From Negativicoccus succinicivorans (GTDB taxonomy: Bacteria > Bacillota > Negativicutes > Veillonellales > Negativicoccaceae): a stretch of 64,000 bases of DNA. The notes under the pieces are model-generated. The model saw only the letters and a list, made by a program, of their open reading frames with translations. It was not told where the DNA came from and did not search any database. The stretch lies in the NCBI RefSeq assembly GCF_014207605.1, contig NZ_JACHHI010000001.1, positions 186,001 to 250,000 of the forward strand, in the 5' to 3' direction. Positions within the stretch are counted from its first letter, which is position 1. The number at the start of each line of letters is the position of its first letter. The translations under genes were made by a program, and so were the position numbers. Below are positions 51,863-61,452 of this stretch, piece by piece.

Positions 51863-52678
51863 ATGCATCAATATCTGTTTTTTATCGGCTCATTTCCGAT
51901 TCGCAGCTACGGATTGTTTTTTGCCATGGGAATTATTACCGGCGGTCTGCTTGCCTATTATTTCACACGCAAAGCAGAGCGTTATTCGGAATATATTTGG
52001 GATCTTACCGTCTACTGCGGACTTTGGGGCATTATTGGCGGTCGTCTTTGGGATGTTTTCTTTTTTGACTGGGACTACTACCAAGATCACCTTTTAGAGA
52101 TTCCGTTTGTATGGCAAGGCGGTATGGCCATTCAAGGTGGTTTGTTGTTCGGTATTTTGGCAGCACTGTACTATTTACGTAAACGCCACGTCGATATTTT
52201 GGATTTTGCCGACCTGGTTGCACCTGCCATCGTCATGGGGCAGAGTGTCGGACGCATGGCGAATCTCATGAACGGCGATGCCTTCGGTCATCCGACCGGC
52301 GGTTCGTTTGGAATCTTATATCCCGAAACTACACTTGCGTACCACACCTATGGAGCGCAACCCCTATGGCCGGCAGAAATTTGGGAAGGACAGATTGATG
52401 TTCTGATCTTTGTCGTTCTGCTCGCTTATTCATTGCGTTCGCATGCCAAAGGACAGGTATTCGCACTTTACATCATGTTGTATTCGCTAGCGCGCTTCGG
52501 TTTGGAGTTTTTGCGCGGCGATTACGGAACACTGCTATGGGGTTTAAAATCGGCGCAGCTGACTGCTCTCATTGCTTTTTTCGCTGCCTTGAGTGCATTT
52601 GTATATTTCGCGTATCGCAAACCGCAAAAAGCCATTCCACCTGCTCTTACAAAGGCAAGCAAACGTAATAAAAAATGA
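51863..52678 (+). CDS. lgt: Phosphatidylglycerol--prolipoprotein diacylglyceryl transferase
   Basis: A 271-residue membrane enzyme that adds diacylglycerol to the lipobox cysteine of prolipoproteins. Seven hydrophobic segments are visible, with IIGGRLWDV near residue 57, the Lgt signature GQSVGRMANLMNGDAFG near 127-143, and ARFGLEFLRGD. The ATG at 51863 has an AAGGAGAA SD. It stands alone between divergent and convergent minus-strand genes. Confidence 0.96.
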   Translation: MHQYLFFIGSFPIRSYGLFFAMGIITGGLLAYYFTRKAERYSEYIWDLTVYCGLWGIIGGRLWDVFFFDWDYYQDHLLEIPFVWQGGMAIQGGLLFGILAALYYLRKRHVDILDFADLVAPAIVMGQSVGRMANLMNGDAFGHPTGGSFGILYPETTLAYHTYGAQPLWPAEIWEGQIDVLIFVVLLAYSLRSHAKGQVFALYIMLYSLARFGLEFLRGDYGTLLWGLKSAQLTALIAFFAALSAFVYFAYRKPQKAIPPALTKASKRNKK

Positions 52679-52699
52679 CGTCAATCGACGTCATTTTTT
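52670..52699. terminator. Bidirectional terminator between lgt and trmFO
   Basis: A perfect 13-base stem (52670-52682 and 52687-52699; core ATGACGTC / GACGTCAT), loop AATC, with A/T tracts on both sides. It overlaps the lgt stop codon. Confidence 0.9.
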
Positions 52700-52703
52700 G
52701 ATT

Positions 52704-54029
52704 TCAGATTTCGTCATTGGCAATCGCTGCCTGCAATGCTTCCAAGGCCCGATTAGCCAGTACCGTGCTCTTTTCTTTTTTGGGAACCCGCTTAGCCAAC
52801 GGAGCGATTAAGCCGAAATTTACATTCATCGGCTGAAAATTGTCTTTGTTATCGGTTGAGATATATTGCATCAAACTACCGATTGCTGTTGTTGCCGGCG
52901 GTTCCCAAAGCATTTTACCATGCAGCAAACGTGCCGCGTTACGACCGGCAAGCAAACCGGCTGCGGCAGATTCTACATACCCCTCCACGCCGGTAATTTG
53001 TCCCGCAAAAAACAAGGTAGGGCGTTTTTTAGTTTGCAATGTCGCTTGAAGCAGCTTTGGAGAATTAATATAGCTGTTGCGATGCATTACGCCGAAACGC
53101 GCGAATTCCGCATTTTCCATGCCGGGAATCATGCGGAAAATCCGCTTTTGTTCCCCCCACTTTAGATGTGTCTGAAAACCGACAAGATTATATAACGTGC
53201 CTTCTGCATTATCCTGGCGCAATTGAACCACCGCATACGGTTCTTCGCCCGTACGCGGATCCGGCAAACCTACCGGTTTCAACGGCCCGAATCGCATGGT
53301 ATCTTCCCCGCGATTGCCAAGCACTTCAATGGGCATGCATCCTTCAAATATTTCGCCTTTTTCAAAATGATGTTGACCTGCTACCTCCGCTGCGATAAGT
53401 TCTTCGCGAAAGCGCAAATATTCTTCTTTATGGAATGGACAGTTGAGATATGCTGCCGGACCTTTATTGTAACGCGAAGCGCGATACACTATATCTTGGT
53501 TCAATGACTCTAAATACACAATCGGCGCCGCGGCATCAAAAAAATGGAAATAGTCTTCCCCACTGAATGCTGCAATCGATTCCGCTAACTTACCATCCGT
53601 AAGCGGACCGGTGGCAACGATTACAATACCGTCTTCCGGGATGGACATGACTTTTTCCGTAACCACCTCGATCAACGGATGGTTTTTGATCGCATCGGTC
53701 ACTGCCTGCGCATAGCCTTCCCGATCCACGGCAAGTGCACCGCCGGCCGGCACTTGATGCGTATCCGCCGCCTGCATGATAAGCGAATTCAATTGTCGCA
53801 TTTCTTCCTTCAAAAGTCCTACCGCATTCGTAATTGCTGCCGCACGTAACGAATTGCTGCAAACGAGTTCGGCAAAATGCGGCAACGTGTGTGCCGGCGT
53901 ATACCGTTTCGGTTTCATTTCCAGTAAGCGAACTCGTACCCCTGCTTGCGCCGCCTGCCAAGCGGCTTCACAGCCCGCCAGTCCGGCGCCAATGACGGTA
54001 ATCACTTCATTTTTTCTTTTGGTTGCCAT
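52704..54029 (-). CDS. trmFO: Methylenetetrahydrofolate--tRNA-(uracil-5-)-methyltransferase TrmFO
   Basis: A 441-residue FAD enzyme that makes ribothymidine 54 in tRNA with methylene-THF. The FAD motif [11 protein letters not shown] is near residue 14, and LVCSNSLR contains the conserved Cys. It overlaps the topA end by 23 bases. In many Firmicutes xerC, hslV, hslU and codY follow; here a terminator and the convergent lgt follow instead. Confidence 0.96.
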   Translation of the reverse strand: MATKRKNEVITVIGAGLAGCEAAWQAAQAGVRVRLLEMKPKRYTPAHTLPHFAELVCSNSLRAAAITNAVGLLKEEMRQLNSLIMQAADTHQVPAGGALAVDREGYAQAVTDAIKNHPLIEVVTEKVMSIPEDGIVIVATGPLTDGKLAESIAAFSGEDYFHFFDAAAPIVYLESLNQDIVYRASRYNKGPAAYLNCPFHKEEYLRFREELIAAEVAGQHHFEKGEIFEGCMPIEVLGNRGEDTMRFGPLKPVGLPDPRTGEEPYAVVQLRQDNAEGTLYNLVGFQTHLKWGEQKRIFRMIPGMENAEFARFGVMHRNSYINSPKLLQATLQTKKRPTLFFAGQITGVEGYVESAAAGLLAGRNAARLLHGKMLWEPPATTAIGSLMQYISTDNKDNFQPMNVNFGLIAPLAKRVPKKEKSTVLANRALEALQAAIANDEI

Positions 54030-56178
54030 GCGTCGGGCACTCCTTATTGCTGCAAATAATTTCTTCGCCTCGTTGGCGTGTCTTCTTTTTCACCATAATC
54101 GATCCGCATTCCTTGCAAAATTGATCCACCGGTTCATTCCATAATGCCAAATCACATTCCGGATACCGATCGCAACCATAGAAAACACGGCCACGTTTGG
54201 ATTTACGGCGAACGATGTGTCCTTTTTTGCATTTCGGGCAGGCAATACCGACCGGATCGGTAATCGGCTTAGTGTTTTTACATTCCGGAAAATTCGGACA
54301 TGCTAAGAATTTCCCGTACCGGCCAAATTTATAAATCATTTTCGCGCCGCATTTATCGCAGATAACATCGGATTCCTGCTCAATAACTTTCACTTTGTCG
54401 ATTTTTTGTTCCGCATCGGAAAGTTCCTGTGCAAATACTTTGTAAAAACTTTCCAGCAGTTGTTCGTAGCTTAATTCACCATCGGCAATTTTATCCAATT
54501 CCTCTTCCATACGCGAGGTGAATTTAACATCAACGACCTTACTGAAAAAGCGTTTCAGAAGATCCACCACAACAAAGCCTAGTTCCGTAGGAATAAATGC
54601 TTTGTCACGCTTTTCGACATAGTTGCGCTTTTGAATAGTATCCAAAATCGGTGCGTATGTACTCGGGCGACCGATTCCTTTTTCTTCCAAAAGTTTAATT
54701 AGGCTTGCTTCCGTATATCTTGCCGGCGGTTGCGTGAAGTGCTGTTTCGGCTCAATTTTTTTAACCGTCAACGCATCATCTTTGTGCAGCTCCGGTAAAA
54801 TCGTTTCTTCTTTTTTATCCTTCGTCCCGTAAACTGCGGTGAAACCGTCAAAAATAATATGACGGCCTACGGCGCGTAGCTCAAATTTTCCGGCGCGAAT
54901 GGTCACGGTTAAACGTTGCGCAATTTGCGGCGTCATTTGACTGGCCAGAAAACGATTCCAAATCAACGTATATAATTTCAGCTGATCCCGATTTAAAAAG
55001 GGGGCGACTTCCGCGGGAGAATATGCTAAGGACGTCGGACGAATCGCCTCATGCGCATCCTGACTCTGCTGTTGCTTCGAGTATTTATTCGGTGATTCAG
55101 GTACGTACTCTTTACCATAAGTTTCGGTAATGTACTGCTTTGCTTCTTTCTGCATCTCTTCCGCGATTCGTACAGAGTCGGTACGCATGTAAGTAATCAA
55201 ACCGACATGAGTGCCACGAATATCCAGACCTTCGTACAATTGCTGCGCAATCATCATGGTCTTACGCGCACCGAAATTCAATCGGTTGACACTGTCTTGC
55301 TGCATCGTACTGGTAGTGAACGGCGCTTGCGGCCGACGGCGTTGCTGGCCGCGTGTAAGTTTTTCGACATACGCGTCTGCCGCTTTCAATTCTTCAACCA
55401 AATCGTTGGCGACGCTTTCCTGCGCAACGGCCAGTTCTTTGTCGTCATACCGAACTACTTTGGCGGTAAATGATTTGCCTTTGCCGGCATGATAATCGGC
55501 TTCAATAGACCAGTATTCCTCCGGTACAAATGCCTTGATTTCTTCTTCGCGTTCACAAATCAAACGTACTGCCACCGACTGCACGCGTCCCGCGCTTAGA
55601 CCACGAAATACTTTTTTCCAAAGAAAAGGGCTTAATTTATAACCGACAAGCCTGTCAAGAACCCGACGTGCCTGTTGAGCATCTACTTTCTGCTCATCAA
55701 TCGGACGCGGCTGGGCAATCGCTTCTTTGATCGCATGCGGCGTAATTTCATTAAATGTAATTCGCACATTCTCATCCGCCGGAACATCCAACAGCACCGA
55801 CAAATGATGAGAAATAGCTTCTCCCTCGCGATCAGGGTCAGTAGCGAGGATAACATCGCGCGATCTATTTGCTTCCGCGCGTAAATGGGAAATTACATCA
55901 TGACGATCGGAAACATTCGTATACCGCGGCATGAATCCGTTTTCCACATCGACACCGAGCGAGTTTTTCGGTAAATCGCGCAAATGCCCCATGCTGGCCA
56001 TAACTTTATAATTTTTACCGAGAATTTTTTCAATCGTTTTCGCCTTGGCTGGAGACTCCACAATCACGAGATGTTTCCCGCTCGGATTCGGTGTGCGCTC
56101 CCATTTCGGTGCCTTGACAACAGCCGGCTTACCGGCACTGTTTTTGCGTCCGATTGAAATTGTGCGTTTAATGGACAA
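54007..56178 (-). CDS. topA: DNA topoisomerase I
   Basis: A 723-residue type IA topoisomerase. A Toprim domain ([27 protein letters not shown]) is followed by the catalytic core with the active Tyr in [12 protein letters not shown]. Three C-terminal Cys4 zinc ribbons are visible ([24 protein letters not shown]). The TTG at 56178 behind GGAGG is the likely start. A basic N-terminal extension of about 30 residues precedes the Toprim domain. It relaxes negative supercoils. Confidence 0.96.
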   Translation of the reverse strand: MSIKRTISIGRKNSAGKPAVVKAPKWERTPNPSGKHLVIVESPAKAKTIEKILGKNYKVMASMGHLRDLPKNSLGVDVENGFMPRYTNVSDRHDVISHLRAEANRSRDVILATDPDREGEAISHHLSVLLDVPADENVRITFNEITPHAIKEAIAQPRPIDEQKVDAQQARRVLDRLVGYKLSPFLWKKVFRGLSAGRVQSVAVRLICEREEEIKAFVPEEYWSIEADYHAGKGKSFTAKVVRYDDKELAVAQESVANDLVEELKAADAYVEKLTRGQQRRRPQAPFTTSTMQQDSVNRLNFGARKTMMIAQQLYEGLDIRGTHVGLITYMRTDSVRIAEEMQKEAKQYITETYGKEYVPESPNKYSKQQQSQDAHEAIRPTSLAYSPAEVAPFLNRDQLKLYTLIWNRFLASQMTPQIAQRLTVTIRAGKFELRAVGRHIIFDGFTAVYGTKDKKEETILPELHKDDALTVKKIEPKQHFTQPPARYTEASLIKLLEEKGIGRPSTYAPILDTIQKRNYVEKRDKAFIPTELGFVVVDLLKRFFSKVVDVKFTSRMEEELDKIADGELSYEQLLESFYKVFAQELSDAEQKIDKVKVIEQESDVICDKCGAKMIYKFGRYGKFLACPNFPECKNTKPITDPVGIACPKCKKGHIVRRKSKRGRVFYGCDRYPECDLALWNEPVDQFCKECGSIMVKKKTRQRGEEIICSNKECPTHGNQKKK

Positions 56179-56187
56179 TGCTGCCTC

Positions 56188-57285
56188 CTATCTGGAAATC
56201 ATTGCCATATATTTTTGATTTCCACATTGTTGTATAAGTCCTTTTAATTCTAATTGTAGCAATATATAGTTGGCTTCGGTCGGGTGTAAAGCGGAACGAA
56301 GAATAATCGTATCCATGTCGACTGTTTTCTCCAACTGGCAACAACGGTACACTAATTCCTCGGTCGGTGTCAAATCCGGACCGGCTACCGAGCCCATTTC
56401 ACGTTCCGTATCCAACCAATTATATTCGCGTAAAATATCGTTTGGTTCCGCGGCCAACGCCGCTCCTTGTCGCAATAAGTGATGCGTGCCCACCGACATC
56501 GGTGAAAAAATGCTGCCGGGAACCGCGAACACATCACGCCCCGTCTCCAAAGCAAAGTCTGCCGTAATCAACGTGCCGCTGCGTTTCGCCGCTTCAATGA
56601 CCAACACCCCGTCGCTCAATCCGCTGATGATACGATTGCGTGCCGGAAATTGTCGCCCCAACGGTTTGGTTCCCAACGCATATTCCGATATCACTACACC
56701 GTGTTGCGCGATTTCTTCAAATAATGACTTATTTTCCGGCGGATAGGGAATATCCAAACCACAAGCCAACACACAAATCGTATACCCGTCAGGAAGTGTA
56801 GCCCGATGACTTGTGGAATCTATACCGCGTGCACCGCCGCTGATGATAGCAACGCCTGCCTTGCTTAGCTCTCCGGCAAATAAACGCGCGGCATTAATCC
56901 CATACGGTGTCGGCTTGCGCGAACCGACGATGGCGATCGCTTTTTCCGGTTCTCGCCACGTACCTCGATATGCAAGTATGGCCGGCGCATGAGGATCATT
57001 CTGTAAACGTTTGGGGAAATCGCCATCTTGAAAGGTCAGTAAGCTGACGCCCCATTTTTGATTAGCCTCCCAAATCTTTTCGGGTTCAATCATTTTTCGT
57101 TGTGCCAAAAATCCCGCGAGCGATTTTGGTCCTAATGTATGGGACGCCAGTAATGCCTTTTCGGAAGCTTGCCAAATCGCTTCAAAACTACCGAAAAAAC
57201 GAATTAATTGACGTAATTTGACCGCACCTACATACGCCGTCTTTTGCAGCGCAGCCGCGTATATTTCTTCCCTTTTCATATCCAT
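56188..57285 (-). CDS. dprA: DNA-processing protein DprA
   Basis: A 365-residue protein that loads RecA onto incoming single-stranded DNA during transformation. It has an N-terminal SAM-like region, the Rossmann-like core (AIVGSRKPTPYG, ISGGARGIDSTSHRATL, FPARNRIISGLS) and a C-terminal winged-helix domain from about residue 300. The ATG at 57285 with GGTGA is preferred to a TTG at 57303. It lies between comM and topA, the common order. Confidence 0.95.
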   Translation of the reverse strand: MDMKREEIYAAALQKTAYVGAVKLRQLIRFFGSFEAIWQASEKALLASHTLGPKSLAGFLAQRKMIEPEKIWEANQKWGVSLLTFQDGDFPKRLQNDPHAPAILAYRGTWREPEKAIAIVGSRKPTPYGINAARLFAGELSKAGVAIISGGARGIDSTSHRATLPDGYTICVLACGLDIPYPPENKSLFEEIAQHGVVISEYALGTKPLGRQFPARNRIISGLSDGVLVIEAAKRSGTLITADFALETGRDVFAVPGSIFSPMSVGTHHLLRQGAALAAEPNDILREYNWLDTEREMGSVAGPDLTPTEELVYRCCQLEKTVDMDTIILRSALHPTEANYILLQLELKGLIQQCGNQKYMAMISR

Positions 57286-57345
57286 TTTATTCACCGACTT
57301 CAATAAAACACTTTATTCATTGGTGCAGAAAAATATAATGCTTCT

Positions 57346-58866
57346 CTACTCCTTGTCTTGTGCACGGTAACTTACCGCTTCCGCAATTTGCTCCGCGTCG
57401 ATGATGTCTTTGCCCTGCAGATCGGCAATGGTACGAGCCACTTTTATGATTCGGTCGTAAGCGCGTGCGCTTAAGTGCAGACGATTAAATACATCCGCCA
57501 GAATTTGCTGCGCACGTGGTGTCATTTCACACGTTTCTTTGATCTGGCGGTGTTGCATTTGGGAGTTCGTGCGCATCCCGTAAATAGCCAAACGTTTTGC
57601 CTGTCTCTCACGGGCCAATTTAACACGAGCACGAATGACCTCTGACGATTCTTCCGCACGGGTCGCGGTAAGTTCCGTGTACTTCGGTCGTTGCACACTT
57701 ACATGCAAATCGATACGATCCAGCAACGGTCCCGAAATTTTGCGCAAGTAGCGGCGAATATCACCGCTCGAGCAGGTGCATTCTTTGTCCGGATCACCGT
57801 TAAACCCGCAGGGACACGGATTCATCGCACTGATTAAAATAAAATCGGCAGGATACGTTAGGCTGGCATTCACACGTGATATATGGACGACTCGATCTTC
57901 CAGCGGCTGACGCAACACTTCCAAAACAGAGCGTGGGAATTCCGGCAATTCATCAAGAAATAATACACCTTTGTGACTGAGTGTAACTTCGCCCGGCTTG
58001 GGAATACTACCGCCGCCGATTAAGGCCGCCGTCGATACGGTATGATGCGGACTGCGAAACGGTCGGGCGTGCAATGCAGCTGTCCGCGACACGTCAAACA
58101 AGCCTGCCACGCTGTAAATTTTAGTCACTTCCAGTGCTTCGTCATGCGAAAGCGGCGGCAAAATGGAATTGATTCGACGAGCCAGCATCGTTTTGCCTGA
58201 ACCCGGCGGTCCGATCATTAAGACATTATGCCCGCCGGCCGCGGCAATTTCCAACGCGCGTTTAGCCATAATTTGACCCTGTACTTCCGCGAAATCTTCA
58301 TTCACTTCCGGGATCTCTTCTTGTTCAGAGTCCGGCACTGCCGTCTTCCAAACGATTTCGCCCTGCAAATAGCGAACTAAGTCACGCAATGAAGTGACTG
58401 CATAAACTTCAATGCCGTTACACAAAAGAGCTTCCTGCACATTTTGCGGTGCGACAAAAAAACGTTTCTTGCCGGCTTCTTTGGCGGCAATGACCATAGG
58501 CAGGACACCGTTAACGGGGCGCACCGTTCCGTCCAATGCCAGTTCGCCGATACCGACCGCATCTTCCAAACTCTCTCGTTGCAACGTTCCACCGGCTGCG
58601 AGTATCCCTATCGCAATCGCCAAATCCAGTCCTGCGCCTTCTTTTTTCAAATCGGCCGGAGCTAAATTCACTGTAATCTTACGCAACGGAAACTCCAGCC
58701 CGGAGTTTTTCAGGGCAGGCCGCACTCTTTCTTTGGATTCCCTGACGGCCTGCGTCGGCAAGCCGACAATATCATATGCAGGCAAACCGTTAGCTAAATC
58801 CACTTCGACTAAAATCAAATGACCGCTTAATCCGAACGTAGTAGCTCCAAATACTCGTGCAAACAT
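57346..58866 (-). CDS. comM: YifB/ComM family AAA+ ATPase (Mg chelatase-like)
   Basis: A 506-residue protein with an N-terminal Lon-like domain (VEVDLANGLPAYDIVGLPT), an AAA+ core with Walker A IGPPGSGKT near residue 218 and Walker B VLFLDELPEF, a Cys motif in CPCGFNGDPDKECTCS, and the C-terminal Mg-chelatase domain. ComM is a branch-migration helicase that helps integrate transforming DNA. It precedes dprA by 60 bases. Confidence 0.95.
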   Translation of the reverse strand: MFARVFGATTFGLSGHLILVEVDLANGLPAYDIVGLPTQAVRESKERVRPALKNSGLEFPLRKITVNLAPADLKKEGAGLDLAIAIGILAAGGTLQRESLEDAVGIGELALDGTVRPVNGVLPMVIAAKEAGKKRFFVAPQNVQEALLCNGIEVYAVTSLRDLVRYLQGEIVWKTAVPDSEQEEIPEVNEDFAEVQGQIMAKRALEIAAAGGHNVLMIGPPGSGKTMLARRINSILPPLSHDEALEVTKIYSVAGLFDVSRTAALHARPFRSPHHTVSTAALIGGGSIPKPGEVTLSHKGVLFLDELPEFPRSVLEVLRQPLEDRVVHISRVNASLTYPADFILISAMNPCPCGFNGDPDKECTCSSGDIRRYLRKISGPLLDRIDLHVSVQRPKYTELTATRAEESSEVIRARVKLARERQAKRLAIYGMRTNSQMQHRQIKETCEMTPRAQQILADVFNRLHLSARAYDRIIKVARTIADLQGKDIIDAEQIAEAVSYRAQDKE

Positions 58867-58875
58867 ATTCTCCTC

Positions 58876-59229
58876 CTAAAACGCATTTTTCAGCTGATTT
58901 AGTTGATAGGTTCCGTTGGCGTGTATTTGAATTTCCACAACGTCAAAGCGGCACGGTATCTCTTTTGACAGTTGAACTAAATAGGCCATCGCAGTTTTGC
59001 GTAACATGTTTTGTTTAAAGGGTGTGACGGCTTCGCGCGGCAGACCGAAACGTGCGGTAGATCGGGTTTTAACTTCGACGAACACAATTGTGTCGCCGTC
59101 GCTTGCGATGATATCGATTTCACCTTTACCGCTGCGAAAATTACGTGCTTGAATGCAGTACCCCTGCGTTTCCAAATATGAGGCGGCAAGCGCTTCCCCT
59201 TCCGCCCCTAAATCATTATGTCGACTCAC
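58876..59229 (-). CDS. UPF0102 family protein YraN
   Basis: A 117-residue endonuclease-like fold protein. GAEGEALAASYLETQGY and the catalytic-like pattern GEIDIIASDGDTIVFVEVKT (Glu-Asp-ExK) are plain. The function of the family is not established, though a role in DNA processing is often suggested. The start is GTG at 59229 with GAAGAGG upstream. It lies between rnhB and comM. Confidence 0.93.
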   Translation of the reverse strand: MSRHNDLGAEGEALAASYLETQGYCIQARNFRSGKGEIDIIASDGDTIVFVEVKTRSTARFGLPREAVTPFKQNMLRKTAMAYLVQLSKEIPCRFDVVEIQIHANGTYQLNQLKNAF

Positions 59230-59262
59230 GCAAACCTCTTCCTTCGGTGTATTGCGTATCCA

Positions 59263-60042
59263 TTAAATTGCGTTGATCATGCTTTTAATCGGTTCAAAAC
59301 TTTTGCGATGAGCCGGTGACGGACCATATTTTTTTAACATGCTTAAATGATGTTCCGTAAGATAGCCTTTATGAGTAGCAAAACCGTATTGCGGATATTG
59401 TATATCCAATTCTTCCATTAAATGGTCGCGACTGACTTTCGCCAAAATAGAGGCTGCCGCAATGGAAGCACTTTGCGAATCTCCCCGAATAATCGCCTGC
59501 ACCGGTATCGGTAAGGTAACCGGCATGGCATCCGCCAGCAACACTTGTGCTGCCGGTTGTAATGACATAGTCGCCGCCTGCATACCGTCAAGTACCGCCT
59601 GATAAATGTTGACGGAATCAATGACTTCGACAGGAATATGCAAAATCTTATAGGCAATAGCAGTTTCAGTAATTTCTTTGAACAATTTTTCCCGCGTCAC
59701 TGCCGAAAGCTTTTTAGAATCGTTGAGTCCGTCCAGCATGGCATGTGGCGGCAAAATAACTGCAGCCACCGTCACCGGACCGGCTACCGGTCCACGTCCC
59801 GCTTCATCGGTGCCGGCAATATTCAGTTTGCCCTGGGCATACCAATGCTCCTCATATCGATAGAGAGCTCGTAAACGCTCGTGTTCCTGCCGCACCTTGT
59901 CCTGGCGACGCGCGTATTGCTGCAAAGCCTGCCGGACGCCCAGGCGACCATCCAAACTCCAGCGCAATAACTCTTCAGGAGTGGGTACTTCTGCCAAACG
60001 TGAACGGATCATGGCAATCGTTTCTTTTTTCTCCTCAGCCAT
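59263..60042 (-). CDS. rnhB: Ribonuclease HII
   Basis: A 259-residue RNase HII with an N-terminal helical extension of about 70 residues and the catalytic motifs GTDEAGRGPVAGPV, NDSKKLS and a later Asp in LLADAM. It excises single ribonucleotides and hybrids from DNA. It overlaps rbgA by eight bases. A separate rnhC is at 32 kb. Confidence 0.96.
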   Translation of the reverse strand: MAEEKKETIAMIRSRLAEVPTPEELLRWSLDGRLGVRQALQQYARRQDKVRQEHERLRALYRYEEHWYAQGKLNIAGTDEAGRGPVAGPVTVAAVILPPHAMLDGLNDSKKLSAVTREKLFKEITETAIAYKILHIPVEVIDSVNIYQAVLDGMQAATMSLQPAAQVLLADAMPVTLPIPVQAIIRGDSQSASIAAASILAKVSRDHLMEELDIQYPQYGFATHKGYLTEHHLSMLKKYGPSPAHRKSFEPIKSMINAI

Positions 60043-60901
60043 TTTGACTTGCCTCGGCAGGCGGGGTCTCTAAACTGATTTTACCCAGCCGTAATTGGCG
60101 AAAATCCCCTAAAACGAATTGGCGTGCCTTATGGTAGTCATATTCACCTTTGGGTAGCAATGCGCCTCGTTTTTTAGCGATTTCCGTTAACCATTCATCA
60201 GGTGTCCCCGATCCCGTTTGAATTCCATAACGTTCCGTAAGCGTCCCCGGATAATTTTCATTGATATAAGCCAGCAGATTTCTGACTACATCTTCCGCAT
60301 CAAACACTTCATCGGTGATGGCGCCGGTGGCGGCCAGTTTTTGACCCACCACAGGATCTTCAAACTTCGGCCATAACACACCCGGTGTATCCATCAATTC
60401 AACGCCATCCGCCAACTTTACCCACTGTTGGCCGCGCGTTTTACCGGGGCGATTGGCCGTATGCGCGATATAACTTTTCGCCAGCGTATTAATAAGCGTC
60501 GATTTACCGACGTTGGGAATCCCTAAAATCATCGTACGCACGGAACGCGCTCGAATACCTCGACGCTTCCAGCGCTCAAGTAATGGTGCCGCCGCTTGCC
60601 GAATTTCCTGAATCAGTCGCTTACGACTGGACTTAGACGTGCTGTCTATGAGTAACGTCGTAATCCCCCGATTGGCAAAATATTGTTGCCATTGTGCAGA
60701 AATTTTGGGATCTGCTAAATCAGCTTTGTTTAATAATAAAATCCGCGGTTTTGCCTGGATCAGTTCACGCAGCAACGGATTTTCACTCGAAGCGGGCACA
60801 CGTGCATCTCTCAGTTCCACGACGACATCGATGGCTTTTAGCTGCTCTTTAATCAGACGTTGCGCTTTAGCCATGTGCCCGGGAAACCATTGGATAAGCA
60901 T
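60035..60901 (-). CDS. rbgA: Ribosome biogenesis GTPase RbgA (YlqF)
   Basis: A 288-residue circularly permuted GTPase: the motif order is NKADL (G4), then GIPNVGKST (G1), then DTPGVLWP (G3). The N terminus WFPGHMAKA is a family hallmark. It helps late assembly of the 50S subunit. An AAAGGAGG SD precedes the ATG at 60901. It follows rplS, as in Bacillus, but a terminator separates them. Confidence 0.96.
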   Translation of the reverse strand: MLIQWFPGHMAKAQRLIKEQLKAIDVVVELRDARVPASSENPLLRELIQAKPRILLLNKADLADPKISAQWQQYFANRGITTLLIDSTSKSSRKRLIQEIRQAAAPLLERWKRRGIRARSVRTMILGIPNVGKSTLINTLAKSYIAHTANRPGKTRGQQWVKLADGVELMDTPGVLWPKFEDPVVGQKLAATGAITDEVFDAEDVVRNLLAYINENYPGTLTERYGIQTGSGTPDEWLTEIAKKRGALLPKGEYDYHKARQFVLGDFRQLRLGKISLETPPAEASQNG

Positions 60902-60916
60902 GATGCACCTCCTTTA

Positions 60917-60945
60917 TTCATATCCTATGATAAGTAAACAATCAA
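60917..60945 (-). promoter_or_regulatory. Candidate rbgA operon promoter
   Basis: On the minus strand TTGATT (60945-60940), 17 bases, TATGAA (60922-60917). Hexamers are imperfect, but the terminator upstream implies that the rbgA operon needs its own promoter in this 70-base gap. Confidence 0.5.
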
Positions 60946-60971
60946 CAATGCCTCTTCTTATTTTATTATAT

Positions 60972-61001
60972 AAAAAAAGGACTGTATATACAGTCCTTTT
61001 T
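60972..61001 (-). terminator. rplS terminator
   Basis: A nearly perfect palindrome (AAAAAGGACTGTA / TACAGTCCTTTTT, 60974-60986 and 60989-61001) with A/T tracts just after the rplS stop. Confidence 0.88.
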
Positions 61002-61009
61002 ACTTACTC

Positions 61010-61351
61010 TTAGCGACGTTCACGAATACGAGCCGCTTTACCGGTCAAACGACGCAGGTAGTACAGTTTTGCACGACGTACGACGCCGCGGTTTTTGACT
61101 TCGATTTTGGCCACACGCGGGGAATGTACAAGGAATGTACGTTCTACACCGACGCCGGACGCAATACGGCGTACTGTGAAAGTTTCACGGACACCGCCAT
61201 TTTTGCGCGCCAAGACAACGCCTTCAAAAATCTGAATACGTTCACGATTACCTTCGACGACTTTGGCGTGGACGCGAACCGTATCGCCGGCACGGAAATC
61301 CGGAATGTCCGAGCGCAACTGTTCTTGTTCCAATTGTTGAATGATGTTCAT
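61010..61351 (-). CDS. rplS: 50S ribosomal protein L19
   Basis: A 113-residue L19. [20 protein letters not shown] at the N terminus, [16 protein letters not shown] and the basic [17 protein letters not shown] at the end are typical. It has its own promoter and terminator; the leader of about 65 bases may be a structured autoregulatory L19 leader as in other Firmicutes. Confidence 0.98.
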   Translation of the reverse strand: MNIIQQLEQEQLRSDIPDFRAGDTVRVHAKVVEGNRERIQIFEGVVLARKNGGVRETFTVRRIASGVGVERTFLVHSPRVAKIEVKNRGVVRRAKLYYLRRLTGKAARIRERR

Positions 61352-61422
61352 ATCGTTCTCCTCCTACCGGACATTCTTGCCCACCACCTGGTGAACAGAG
61401 GACTATCCAAAATAACAGTGGT

Positions 61423-61451
61423 ATTGTATCATATCAACCTTAATAAAGCAA
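61423..61451 (-). promoter_or_regulatory. rplS promoter
   Basis: On the minus strand TTGCTT (61451-61446), 17 bases, TACAAT (61428-61423) with an upstream TGA making an extended -10. It begins right after the glyS stop codon. Confidence 0.75.
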
Positions 61452-61452
61452 G

